Shown piece by piece: positions 8,877 to 16,722 of a DNA stretch of 38,600 bases (positions are counted from its first letter, which is position 1; the number at the start of each line of letters is the position of its first letter). Both the position numbers and the translations under genes were made by a program. Under the pieces are notes generated by a model that searched no databases, had not been told where the DNA came from, and was given only the letters and a program-made list of their open reading frames with translations. Origin of the DNA: Klebsiella pneumoniae. Its GTDB lineage: Bacteria; Pseudomonadota; Gammaproteobacteria; Burkholderiales; SG8-39. The stretch is taken from assembly GCA_945906755.1 (NCBI GenBank), contig CAMDRJ010000008.1:1-38600 (forward strand), written 5' to 3'.

Positions 8877-9896
8877 TTACTCCGACTTGATGCCGACCTG
8901 CTTGATGAGCGGCCCCCAGCGCTTCAGATCCGCGTTCAGATACGTTCGGAAATCCTCCAGGCCGATGGCCACCGGCTCCGCACCATGCGTCAGCAGGCGT
9001 TCGCGGATTTCGCTTCCGCCCATGATCTTTTCAATATCCGCATGGAGCCGCTGTACGATCGCTCGCGGTGTCCCCGCCGGTGCCACGATGCCGGCCCAGG
9101 ACACTACGTCATAGCCTTTCAGGCCCTGTTCGTCCAAGGTCGCAACGTCGGGCAATTCGCCCGCGCGCTTGAGGGTGCCCACGCCCAGGGCACGCAACTT
9201 GCCGGTTTTGATGAACGGCATCATCGATGCAACGCTCGTGAAATAGACATGCACATGACCGGCGATAAGGTCGGCGACGGCCGGGCCGCCCCCCTTGTAG
9301 GGCACATGCACCATCCGCGTTCCGGCCAGCAGGTTGAACAATTCGCCAGCCAGATGATTGATGCTGCCATTGCCGGTGGAGGCCATGTTGATGCTGTCTG
9401 GCTTCGCCTTTGCATAGGCGATGAATTCGCGCACATCTTTCGCCGGCACGGACGGATGGGCCACCATCATGTATGGAATCACCGCGAAAAGGGTCACCAG
9501 CTCATAACTCTTCTGTGGATCGTATCCGGGCTTGGCAACAACAAATGGTGTGATGGACATCGTGCCGCTGGTTGCCAACGTGAGCGTGTAGCCATTGGGC
9601 GCGGCATTGGCGCCGAGTTCCTGTCCGATGATGCCGCCCGCGCCCGCGCGATTGTCGACGACCACGACCTGCCCCAACGATTCGGACAGCTTCTGCGCGA
9701 GCAACCTGCCAAGAATGTCGTTGGACCCACTCGGTGGCCACGGGATGATCAGCCGGACCGGCCGGTTCGGATAGCTGCCTTCCGTACTCTGAGCATGCAC
9801 CCAGGACGCGGCCAGCACCAATGCAAAGGCAGCAAGCGCCGACAGCGACGCCTGAATGCCATCCCGAAACGGTATCCGCGCGGCAATGTTAATCAT
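8877..9896 (-). CDS. Bug/TctC-family solute-binding protein (copy 3)
   Basis: An orphan binding protein of 339 residues from the ATG at 9896. The signal segment ends WVHAQ and the mature part opens SYPNRPVRLIIPWPPSGSND; VVVDNRAGAGGIIGQE and MVHVPYKGGGPAVADLIAGH follow. Upstream GTG and ATG codons at 9923 and 9920 are in frame and no ribosome site decides between them. It is the first gene of a minus-strand series Bug, TauD, Bug, TauD, and lies 87 bp before paralogue B. The long plus-strand ORF 8985-10250 is its antisense shadow. Confidence 0.9.
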   Translation of the reverse strand: MINIAARIPFRDGIQASLSALAAFALVLAASWVHAQSTEGSYPNRPVRLIIPWPPSGSNDILGRLLAQKLSESLGQVVVVDNRAGAGGIIGQELGANAAPNGYTLTLATSGTMSITPFVVAKPGYDPQKSYELVTLFAVIPYMMVAHPSVPAKDVREFIAYAKAKPDSINMASTGNGSINHLAGELFNLLAGTRMVHVPYKGGGPAVADLIAGHVHVYFTSVASMMPFIKTGKLRALGVGTLKRAGELPDVATLDEQGLKGYDVVSWAGIVAPAGTPRAIVQRLHADIEKIMGGSEIRERLLTHGAEPVAIGLEDFRTYLNADLKRWGPLIKQVGIKSE

Positions 9897-10055
9897 GAAG
9901 GCCCGCCATTCAATGGTCATCACCCGCTACACCCGAAGCACGATCAACGACATCGGCCACATACCGGTACTCAGACGTTCGCCCAGGGCGCGCTTGACCG
10001 GGCTTGCCCGGGCTTGTCAATTGTATGGTGCGCCGGACCAACCGGTGGTGAGATT

Positions 10056-10421
10056 GCCGACATGCTGCCGTTTTCCAAGCAGATTCAGATTGCGTGTGAC
10101 CAGGCGCGCGGCGGCATGGCGCGTATCGCCGGTGTGGAGGTTCCCAAAGTCGAAGATACCGAGACCACGCTTGCCCACTTGAAGACGCGCATCGAATCAA
10201 CGCTCGCTTTCGTAAACAGCATCAAGGAAAGCCAGCTTGCAGGTGCCTAAGATCGTGAAGTGGTGCTGCCAATGCGGGCCGGCCCGACGACGTTCAAAGG
10301 CCTCACCTATATCCAGCATTTCGTGCTGCCCAATTTCTATTTCCATGTCGCGACCGCCTACAACATTCTGCGGCACAACGGCGTGGACATTGGCAAACGG
10401 GACTATCTCGGCAAGTATTAA
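10056..10421 (+). pseudogene. DUF1993-family gene remnant: 5' truncated with an internal TAA
   Basis: Read in one frame, this gives DMLPFSKQIQIACDQARGG, then RIAGVEVPKVEDTETTLAHL, a TAA at 10248-10250, and then DREVVLPMRAGPTTFKGL, HFVLPNFYFHVATAYNILRH and NGVDIGKRDYLGKY. These are the consecutive conserved segments of DUF1993 proteins (about 165 residues, function unknown; usually one small stand-alone gene). The first 45 or so residues of the family are missing; upstream sequence in all frames shows no trace of them. The stop stands where relatives have an acidic residue before DRE, so a single G-to-T change of a GAA codon explains it. No frameshift is needed. It ends just before a strong hairpin terminator. 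Confidence 0.82.
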
Positions 10422-10422
10422 A

Positions 10423-10453
10423 AAAGGGCGCGACCGCAATGGCCGCGCCCTTT
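10423..10453. terminator. bidirectional rho-independent terminator
   Basis: AAAGGGCGCG, A, CC, loop GCAAT, GG, C, CGCGCCCTTT form a long stem with one mismatch. A-rich sequence on one side and TTTGTT on the other suit termination in both directions. It lies between the DUF1993 remnant (+) and the LTXXQ gene (-). Confidence 0.85.
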
Positions 10454-10466
10454 GTTACCTGGAGAT

Positions 10467-10907
10467 TTAGCTGCGCTGCGCCGCTCCATGCCGGCCATGC
10501 CCGCGGCCCTCTAACTGCGCATAGTGCTGATCGATGGTTTCCCGCTGCGTAGGCGTGAGGACTGCGTAAAGATCCTTCAGCGCGCCGGCGACCGCTTCCA
10601 GCCCGGTACCGCGCTGCTTCATGAACTCAGCCTGCCTAGCAAGTTTGTCGGGCGCGGCCACCGCAGCTTGCGCCGTATTTTGGCGCGCTGCCCGCGCACT
10701 GGCCATCTGCTCTTTGATCTTGGCTTCAAACGCTTGCCACTGCGATTCCTGACCGCCGGTGATCTGCAGCTTGGCCTTCAGATCGGTCAGGCGTTGCTCA
10801 ACCCTTGACCCGTGATGACCCGATCCTGAATGGGCGAACGCCGGCAGTGCCAAGGTAATGGGCAGCGCTGCCGCCAGCGCGATGGCTACATTCCGTATTG
10901 ATTTCAT
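10467..10907 (-). CDS. Spy/CpxP-like LTXXQ periplasmic protein
   Basis: A 146-residue small, helical, exported protein. MKSIRNVAIALAAALPITLALPAFA is a clear signal peptide, followed by a His/Gly-rich stretch (HSGSGHHGS), a helical middle part and the LTPTQRE motif (LTXXQ) near the C-terminus, then another His/Gly-rich tail (GRGHGRHGAAQ). Spy/CpxP relatives are periplasmic chaperones or stress sensors; the histidines may bind metal. I chose the ATG at 10907 because GAGGAG precedes it by seven bases; the longer ORF start adds residues before the signal peptide. It is a single gene with its own terminator and is not evidently linked to the catabolic genes. Confidence 0.85.
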   Translation of the reverse strand: MKSIRNVAIALAAALPITLALPAFAHSGSGHHGSRVEQRLTDLKAKLQITGGQESQWQAFEAKIKEQMASARAARQNTAQAAVAAPDKLARQAEFMKQRGTGLEAVAGALKDLYAVLTPTQRETIDQHYAQLEGRGHGRHGAAQRS

Positions 10908-11045
10908 ACAGTTTCTCCTCGAAGGTTCAATGGTTGCTTCGGATGAGCTCACCCGATGGCGGCTATTGGACGCCCAAGTTGTAACGAAACCATTTCACGA
11001 TGGAGCGAAAGTTCAAGCAAATGCTACCGATCGCACCTGGCGCAT

Positions 11046-12728
11046 TCACGAGCGATGCAAGATTTCCCCGGCGCGACCGTCTTGCACTTGGCCGTGATCC
11101 AACAGCGGCTCGCCGTTCACGATAACGTGCGAGATACCACGTGATTCAACATAGAGCCGCGCCCCGCCGCCCGGCAAATCGCGATTGACATGGGTCGCCT
11201 TCATCGCCGAACCGACCGTCTGCTCATCAAACACCGTGATGTCCGCGGCCAGACCTTGTTTGAGCTGGCCACGATCGGTAATGCCGAAGAGCTTGGCCGG
11301 TTCTGCGGTCATCCGATAAATGGCCCGTTCGAGTGTCATCGCTTTTTTGTCGCGCACCCAATAACCAAGAATGTAGGTGGTGTAGTTGGATTCCAGCAAC
11401 ATATCGACATGCGCGCCGCCGTCTGACATGCCAAGCAGGATGCGATCGTCATTGATTTGCTTGCCCACGCGTTCGGGTTCGACATTCGCAATGGCACCGA
11501 GATAGCGCAGATTCAAATCGTCTTCCAACGCCAGATCAAAGAACACATCGATCGGTTCCTTGCCTTGTTCAGCCGCGATCTCACGCACCGAGCGGCGCAG
11601 GTATTTTTCCATCGTCGGGCTACCGACTCGCAGCACTTGCGCATCGATCCAGGCGCCACTGAAAAGCTTTCCGCCCTTGGCATATTCATCCCGCACCTGT
11701 TTGCGAAATTCTGGATCGGCATAGTGTTGCTTCTGCACATCCTTTGGCTGACCGAGCACCTTCTTGCCCGCATCAAGATCGGTCATGACGAATGGATTGT
11801 TGAGATTGACTTCCACTGTGAGCGGGCGGGAGGTGCCTTGCGGTTTGCTGCCGCGCGCGACCAGCGGCTCGATCTTTTTCAGGTAGGCCTCCAGGCCGCC
11901 CGGTTGATCGCCACGGCTGACCCCGCCTGACCAGGTGACGGGCCGGCCGCTTTCGGTGGTCAACATATCGAGAAGAGCAAACTCGTCATCCGATAAAGAC
12001 CCGAGGTTATAGGCGCAATTGAGCTGAATCACGCCGCGCCCGACTTCCTTCAGCACGCGCGCATACGTGCGTAGCTCATCATGACTCGCCAAGGTGCATG
12101 CAAGCGGCGCGCCTTGCCAACCTTTTTGCCGCGAAATGGTCGTCGTGCTGAAGCCATTGGCACCGGCTTCCATCGCCTCTTTCAACAACTTCGCAATCTG
12201 TTTGGTCTCTTCTGCCGTGGCCGCTCGCTCGATCGCCGCTTTGCGCATGACATAGCGCCGCAATGCCGCCATCGGCATCAGGAAACTGAGATTGACCCCA
12301 GGGCGCTGCGCCGCGGCAAACTGCATATATTCGATGAAGGTTTCCCACTGCCACGGAATGCCCGCCTTCAGCACATCGATCGAAAGACCTTCGAGACTAA
12401 CGAGATCGAGCGCATTGATTTCGCGATCCGCAGGCCAACTCGGTGCCACGCCGATGCCGCAGTTGCCAAGCACCACGGTCGTTACACCGTGTTCGGACGA
12501 GGAACCGAGCACCGGATCCCAGCAGATCTGCGCGTCATAGTGGGTATGAATATCGACAAATCCTGGGCACACGATGAGACCCGTTGCATCGATCTCGCGC
12601 TTTCCCTTCTCAGCGATGACGCCGATGCTCGCTATCTTGCCGTCCATCACGCCGATGTCAGCATGAAAGCGTGGCTGGCCGGATCCATCGATGACGGTCC
12701 CGTTCCGAACGATCAAATCGTAGGACAA
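11046..12728 (-). CDS. N-acyl-D-amino-acid deacylase (D-aminoacylase) family amidohydrolase
   Basis: A 560-residue amidohydrolase of the D-aminoacylase/dihydroorotase-like group. The metal motif H61-T-H63 (GFVDIHTHYDAQ), the family cysteine C90 (VVLGNCGIGVAPS) and SDGGAHVDML toward the C-terminus are present, and the short beta-sandwich parts at both ends (SYDLIVRNGTVIDGSGQPR; GISHVIVNGEPLL) are complete. Relatives hydrolyse N-acyl-D-amino acids to the free D-amino acid. The start appears to be TTG at 12728: AGGAG lies seven bases upstream, the protein then starts exactly where relatives do, and the ORF-track start (GTG at 12791) has no ribosome site. It is divergent from the Bug gene at 12856, with 127 bp between them, which holds a TACAAT that could be a -10 box for the Bug gene but no good -35. 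Confidence 0.9.
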   Translation of the reverse strand: MSYDLIVRNGTVIDGSGQPRFHADIGVMDGKIASIGVIAEKGKREIDATGLIVCPGFVDIHTHYDAQICWDPVLGSSSEHGVTTVVLGNCGIGVAPSWPADREINALDLVSLEGLSIDVLKAGIPWQWETFIEYMQFAAAQRPGVNLSFLMPMAALRRYVMRKAAIERAATAEETKQIAKLLKEAMEAGANGFSTTTISRQKGWQGAPLACTLASHDELRTYARVLKEVGRGVIQLNCAYNLGSLSDDEFALLDMLTTESGRPVTWSGGVSRGDQPGGLEAYLKKIEPLVARGSKPQGTSRPLTVEVNLNNPFVMTDLDAGKKVLGQPKDVQKQHYADPEFRKQVRDEYAKGGKLFSGAWIDAQVLRVGSPTMEKYLRRSVREIAAEQGKEPIDVFFDLALEDDLNLRYLGAIANVEPERVGKQINDDRILLGMSDGGAHVDMLLESNYTTYILGYWVRDKKAMTLERAIYRMTAEPAKLFGITDRGQLKQGLAADITVFDEQTVGSAMKATHVNRDLPGGGARLYVESRGISHVIVNGEPLLDHGQVQDGRAGEILHRS

Positions 12729-12855
12729 AGCTGGTCTCCTTGGATTTATTGGCCGTGGCGCAACGCTTGGCGTACTACCGAGATGAAACACCCTCTACAA
12801 TGCGCCCGTCAATAACATGCAAGGTGCGCATTGCACCCGAAGCTGGAGCCTACCA

Positions 12856-13830
12856 ATGATGAACCTTGTTCGCTGCGCCGCAGCCGTAGCCTTCGCTGCC
12901 TTCGCAACCATCGCATTCGGCCAGACGCCCGCTTGGCCGGTGAAACCGGTCCGACTGGTGGCGCCGTTTCCACCCGGTGGCACCACCGATCAGCTGGCCC
13001 GTATTCTCGCCCATGGTCTTACGCAATCGCTCGGCCAGCAGGTGATCGCTGAGAATCGCGCGGGTGGCGGTGGCTCGATCGGCACCGGCCAAGTCGCGAA
13101 ATCGCCCCCGGATGGCTACACCTGGATCGTCGTGTTCGATACGCATGCCATCAATCCAAGCATCATTCCGAATCTACCGTTCGACACGCGCGCTGATCTT
13201 GCGCCAGTGATGTTGGTGGCGACCGGTTCGATGGTGATCACCGTTCACAAATCGCAGCCCTACAAAAACCTTAGCGAGCTGCTGACCGCGGCGCGCACGA
13301 AACCCAATGCAATCACGTTCGGCTCGATCGGCACGGGCAGCTTGGCCCATCTGGCGATGACCTTGATGGGCGAGCAGGCGAAATTCCAGATGCAGCATGT
13401 GCCTTACAAGGGTGGCGGGCCGCTCGCACAAGACGCGATTGCGGGGCATGTACCGGTGGCCATGGCGACCACCGCGCTGCTCAGCCCGCAGATCAAGGCT
13501 GGTCACATCATGCCACTCTCGGTGAGCTCGCTCAAACGTGATCCGGAGTTACCGAACGTCCCCACTGTTGCAGAAAGCGGAATCCCTGGATTTGAAGCCC
13601 TCTCATGGTGGGGAATTTTCGCACCCACCAAGACACCCGCGCCGATCATGCAGCGCATGTTCGATGAAGTGGCAAAGGTGCTCAATGAGAAAACGGTCCG
13701 CGAACGATTGACCGCACAGGGGATGAATCTGGTCGTCGGCCCTCCCGAGCAAATGGCCAAGTTCCTGGATGCTGAAATGGCGAAGTGGTCGAAGGTGGTG
13801 AAGGACTTCGGTATTCGTGCCGGCGACTAA
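12856..13830 (+). CDS. Bug/TctC-family solute-binding protein (copy 4)
   Basis: A 324-residue orphan binding protein. MMNLVRCAAAVAFAAFATIAFG is the signal peptide, then QTPAWPVKPVRLVAPFPPGG, VIAENRAGGGGSIGTG and MQHVPYKGGGPLAQDAIAGH. GGAG eight bases upstream supports the ATG at 12856; the longer ORF start at 12817 lies in the divergent promoter region. It is divergent from the D-aminoacylase-like gene and convergent with the TfdA-like dioxygenase, only 13 bp away. Confidence 0.93.
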   Translation: MMNLVRCAAAVAFAAFATIAFGQTPAWPVKPVRLVAPFPPGGTTDQLARILAHGLTQSLGQQVIAENRAGGGGSIGTGQVAKSPPDGYTWIVVFDTHAINPSIIPNLPFDTRADLAPVMLVATGSMVITVHKSQPYKNLSELLTAARTKPNAITFGSIGTGSLAHLAMTLMGEQAKFQMQHVPYKGGGPLAQDAIAGHVPVAMATTALLSPQIKAGHIMPLSVSSLKRDPELPNVPTVAESGIPGFEALSWWGIFAPTKTPAPIMQRMFDEVAKVLNEKTVRERLTAQGMNLVVGPPEQMAKFLDAEMAKWSKVVKDFGIRAGD

Positions 13831-13843
13831 CGCCGCATCGCGC

Positions 13844-14731
13844 TCAGGCAACGCTCAGCTTCGCACTCGCCGAGGCCACATCGACGGTGGTCGTGCGACG
13901 CAGATCGCGCCGTTGCGTAAGATCGTACCGGCGGCCGCGGTGCAACGTACAGCGGTTGTCCCACATGACCAGATCACCCATGCGCCAGGTGTGCCGATAG
14001 ACGAACTCGCGCTGGGTGGCATGTTCCAGCAACTCGGCGAGCAGTAAGCGGCCTTCGGGCAGGGTCATCCCACTCACCCGTCGGCAGTGGATGCCAACGA
14101 ACAAGGCTTTCCGCCCCGAGCCAGGATGCACGCGTACCAGCGGCCATTCCACTGGCGGCATGGTGGTGAGCTGCTTTTGGTTATAGCCATCATCGCCCAG
14201 TAGCAAGGTGCGCGAATGAAATGCATAGTGCTCGGCGGCCAACCCTTCGATGAGATGTTTGGTCGCGTCATCGAGGGCATCGTAGGCCGCACGCAGATCC
14301 GCGAATTCGGTATCACCGCCGGCACCTGGAACAGTGACACCCGACAGCATCGAAAATTTCGCGACGAACGATTGAAACGAGCTATCGCTATGCCAGAGTT
14401 GGTTGGCAAGCGTGCCGATCAGCTTTGGGTTGTCGCGCTCGGCGACCTTACCCTCCAGCGTAAGGTTAGACACGTCGATAAGTTCGTCGTATTCGAAGCG
14501 CGTAGCCGCACCGGTCGCTTTGCGCAGGCCTTGATCGAGCGGTCCGAAGTTACTTGAAAACGCCACCTGCTCGGCTTGACTGAGCGGCTGATCGCGAAAC
14601 ACCAGCACCGCATACCGATTCATGCCGTCTTCAATCGCCTCGACCTCTTCTTGAGTGAGCGGGCGTCGGATATCGATGCCGCGCGCTTCGGCGCCAATTG
14701 TCGAATGCAAGGGCTTGAAATCGATTGTCAT
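13844..14731 (-). CDS. TauD/TfdA-family dioxygenase (classic length)
   Basis: A 295-residue Fe(II)/2-oxoglutarate dioxygenase close in length and layout to TauD and TfdA. The iron ligands are H114-S-D116 (QLWHSDSSFQ) and the histidine of WDNRCTLHRGRRYD; the arginine of RRTTTVDVASA binds 2-oxoglutarate in relatives. It starts with the family-typical IGAEARGIDIRRPL. It belongs to a different branch from the two long dioxygenases at 5.5-8.8 kb. It is seven bases downstream of the TPP-enzyme gene, so the two are cotranscribed and could act in sequence, for example hydroxylation followed by a C-C bond step; the substrate is not known. Confidence 0.92.
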   Translation of the reverse strand: MTIDFKPLHSTIGAEARGIDIRRPLTQEEVEAIEDGMNRYAVLVFRDQPLSQAEQVAFSSNFGPLDQGLRKATGAATRFEYDELIDVSNLTLEGKVAERDNPKLIGTLANQLWHSDSSFQSFVAKFSMLSGVTVPGAGGDTEFADLRAAYDALDDATKHLIEGLAAEHYAFHSRTLLLGDDGYNQKQLTTMPPVEWPLVRVHPGSGRKALFVGIHCRRVSGMTLPEGRLLLAELLEHATQREFVYRHTWRMGDLVMWDNRCTLHRGRRYDLTQRRDLRRTTTVDVASASAKLSVA

Positions 14732-14738
14732 GGCGCTA

Positions 14739-16463
14739 TTACTTTCGTGGATTGACCTCGGCCAGCACGATATCGATCAACGCGAGCTTGCCCGCGCCGA
14801 TTGCTTCCAAACCGCGCAGCAACGCCGGCCGCAGATCGCTTGGTTTGACCACCCGCTCACCAACGCCCTCGAACGCGAGCGGCAACGCAGCGTAATTCGG
14901 GCTTGGCGTGATCGTGGTACCCGGGAAATTCTTGGTGCGAACCGCCGCACCATCCGGGTAATACTTCGGAATGCCGCCCTTTTGTGAGAGATAACCCGAG
15001 TTGTTCATCACGAGAATCAACGCGGGCAGCCCATGTTCCTGACACGCACCGAATGAAGCAACCACCGGGTTGTAGTTGAACGAGCCATCGCCAATCGTCG
15101 TGATCACCGGTCGATTGCGCGCCGCGTACTTGACGCCCAGCGCGTAGCCAAGGCCCATACCCAATCCGCCATAAGCCGCCTCGAAATAGCTGCCGGGCTT
15201 CATCGCTTCCAAACCGCGATACAGATCGTAGCGATGGGTAATCGTTTCATCGACGACGATCGCATTGCCAGGCAGCACCGCGTTCAATTCATTGGCAACC
15301 CATGCGGTATCGATGACACCGCTCTTCGCCGCGCCCTGCGCTCGATCACGCCACGCAGCACGCGCCTGCTCGTGCTTGGCGCCCCACTCCTTCACCATCC
15401 CTGCACGCGCACCGGCAGCAATCTTTTTATTCACGCGCTCATTGATCATCGACAAGCTTTGCGCGACATTCGCCTGCACCACGAGGTCCGCGCGCAGACC
15501 GAGGTAGGGCACCTGCGGATACAACGGCGCATCGCCCAGCATCACCATCGAGGTATTCGGTCCGGGCAACGCTGATGGCGGATGCCACGGAATCACCGCA
15601 TCGGCAAGAAAGACGAGATCGGCATCATTGAGATAGGTCTTCATCTGCGCGGTATCGCAGAGCCCACCATACAACGGATGCGTATGCGGGAAATTCATGA
15701 AACTCGGATTTCTGCCCTCAAGCACCGGCGCGCCCAACTGTTCGGCCAACGCAACCAGTGACGCGACCGCTTGAACGGAGCGGCCCACGCCTTCGGTCAC
15801 GATGACCGGGCGCTTGGCCGCGGTGAGTCGATCAGCGATCGCATCCATCGCCGCAGGGTCGGGGGTGCTCGGCTGCACATAGACACCAGGTGGCGCGTCA
15901 TGGGTCATCGTGGCGAACTGCACTTCCATCGGCAGTGAGACGAACACCGGTCCGGCCGGCGCCGCCATGGCGAGTTGGCAAGCACGATGAATCGTTGCGG
16001 GCAGCAAGGCCGGTACGTTGAGGCCAAAGGTCCACTTTACGCAGCGCTCGACGAGCGGCGCCGGACCACCCATATCAGTAAGAAGGCGTAACCACTGCGC
16101 GCCCGGATCGGGACTGTCATCTTCACCAAAGCCGATCGATTCGCCCGTGAACACCACCATCGGCACGCGCTCATGCAATGCCGCACGAAGCGCCATGGTC
16201 GCGTGCAACGCGCCCACCGTGGTATGGATGATCACGCCCGGCAATTTACCGGTTGCCTTGTAATAGGCCGTCGCCGCAGCGATCACCGTCTCTTCATGGC
16301 GAAACGAAATGTATTCGGGGTATTCGCCGGACCCACCGTTCTTTGCGAGCGCCTCCCAGACTGGCGCCCACTCTGATCCTGGCGACGCAAAAATCGTTTC
16401 GACGCCCATGCCGCGCAAGACATGGAGAAGCGCTTCGGCGCCGTTTAGACCTTTGGTGTTCAC
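14739..16463 (-). CDS. thiamine-diphosphate-dependent enzyme (acetolactate synthase-like)
   Basis: A 574-residue member of the acetolactate synthase/benzoylformate decarboxylase group of TPP enzymes. The N-terminal pyrimidine-binding domain has the catalytic glutamate in FRHEET; the middle domain is about 190-330; the C-terminal domain has the exact TPP signature GDG at 458 and NN at 487, 26 residues apart (GDGSFNYNP; LVMNNSGY). It lacks obvious features that would fix the substrate, and there is no small regulatory ilvN-type subunit nearby, so it is probably a catabolic 2-oxo-acid decarboxylase or lyase and not the biosynthetic enzyme. It is the first gene of a two-gene transcript with the TfdA-like dioxygenase. 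Confidence 0.9.
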   Translation of the reverse strand: MNTKGLNGAEALLHVLRGMGVETIFASPGSEWAPVWEALAKNGGSGEYPEYISFRHEETVIAAATAYYKATGKLPGVIIHTTVGALHATMALRAALHERVPMVVFTGESIGFGEDDSPDPGAQWLRLLTDMGGPAPLVERCVKWTFGLNVPALLPATIHRACQLAMAAPAGPVFVSLPMEVQFATMTHDAPPGVYVQPSTPDPAAMDAIADRLTAAKRPVIVTEGVGRSVQAVASLVALAEQLGAPVLEGRNPSFMNFPHTHPLYGGLCDTAQMKTYLNDADLVFLADAVIPWHPPSALPGPNTSMVMLGDAPLYPQVPYLGLRADLVVQANVAQSLSMINERVNKKIAAGARAGMVKEWGAKHEQARAAWRDRAQGAAKSGVIDTAWVANELNAVLPGNAIVVDETITHRYDLYRGLEAMKPGSYFEAAYGGLGMGLGYALGVKYAARNRPVITTIGDGSFNYNPVVASFGACQEHGLPALILVMNNSGYLSQKGGIPKYYPDGAAVRTKNFPGTTITPSPNYAALPLAFEGVGERVVKPSDLRPALLRGLEAIGAGKLALIDIVLAEVNPRK

Positions 16464-16722
16464 CGTGCGTACTCCCTAGTCGACGTTAGTTGGCGAGAAT
16501 ACCGGCTTCCCGGGCGCCTTGCTGAATTCGTAGTAGTCGCCATACGGCGTTCGACCCTCGGAGCACGCGAGCAAGACGAACGAATCTTGATCGCTTGTTG
16601 ATACATTTGTGATCTCCCCGCTGCATTGTCCAATCGCCAGGCAAGCGCAGCGGGAATTTCACCCTCTGCACTGTACCGGCCGTGTTCAACCTCGCCCTGA
16701 TCCTTTGCAAATGGAGATTTCT

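Noticed and set aside
8985-10250. 421-residue plus-strand ORF
   Set aside because: It is antisense to the copy 3 Bug gene, has no ribosome site and no family features except its last 65 residues, which are the DUF1993 remnant.
10248-10250. Read-through of the DUF1993 stop as a recoding event
   Set aside because: The codon is TAA, which is not used for selenocysteine or pyrrolysine, and the gene also lacks its N-terminal part, so decay is the simpler explanation.
12767-12801. TTGGCG and TACAAT as a sigma-70 promoter for the copy 4 Bug gene
   Set aside because: The spacing is 23 bases, too long for a sigma-70 promoter; only the -10-like word stands.
16486-16710. 74-residue minus-strand ORF and a coding-like frame (FVLLACSEGRTPYGDYYEF) before the propeller gene
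   Set aside because: No start or ribosome site, several stops in the same frame upstream, and no family that I recognise. It might be a gene remnant, but I cannot support it.
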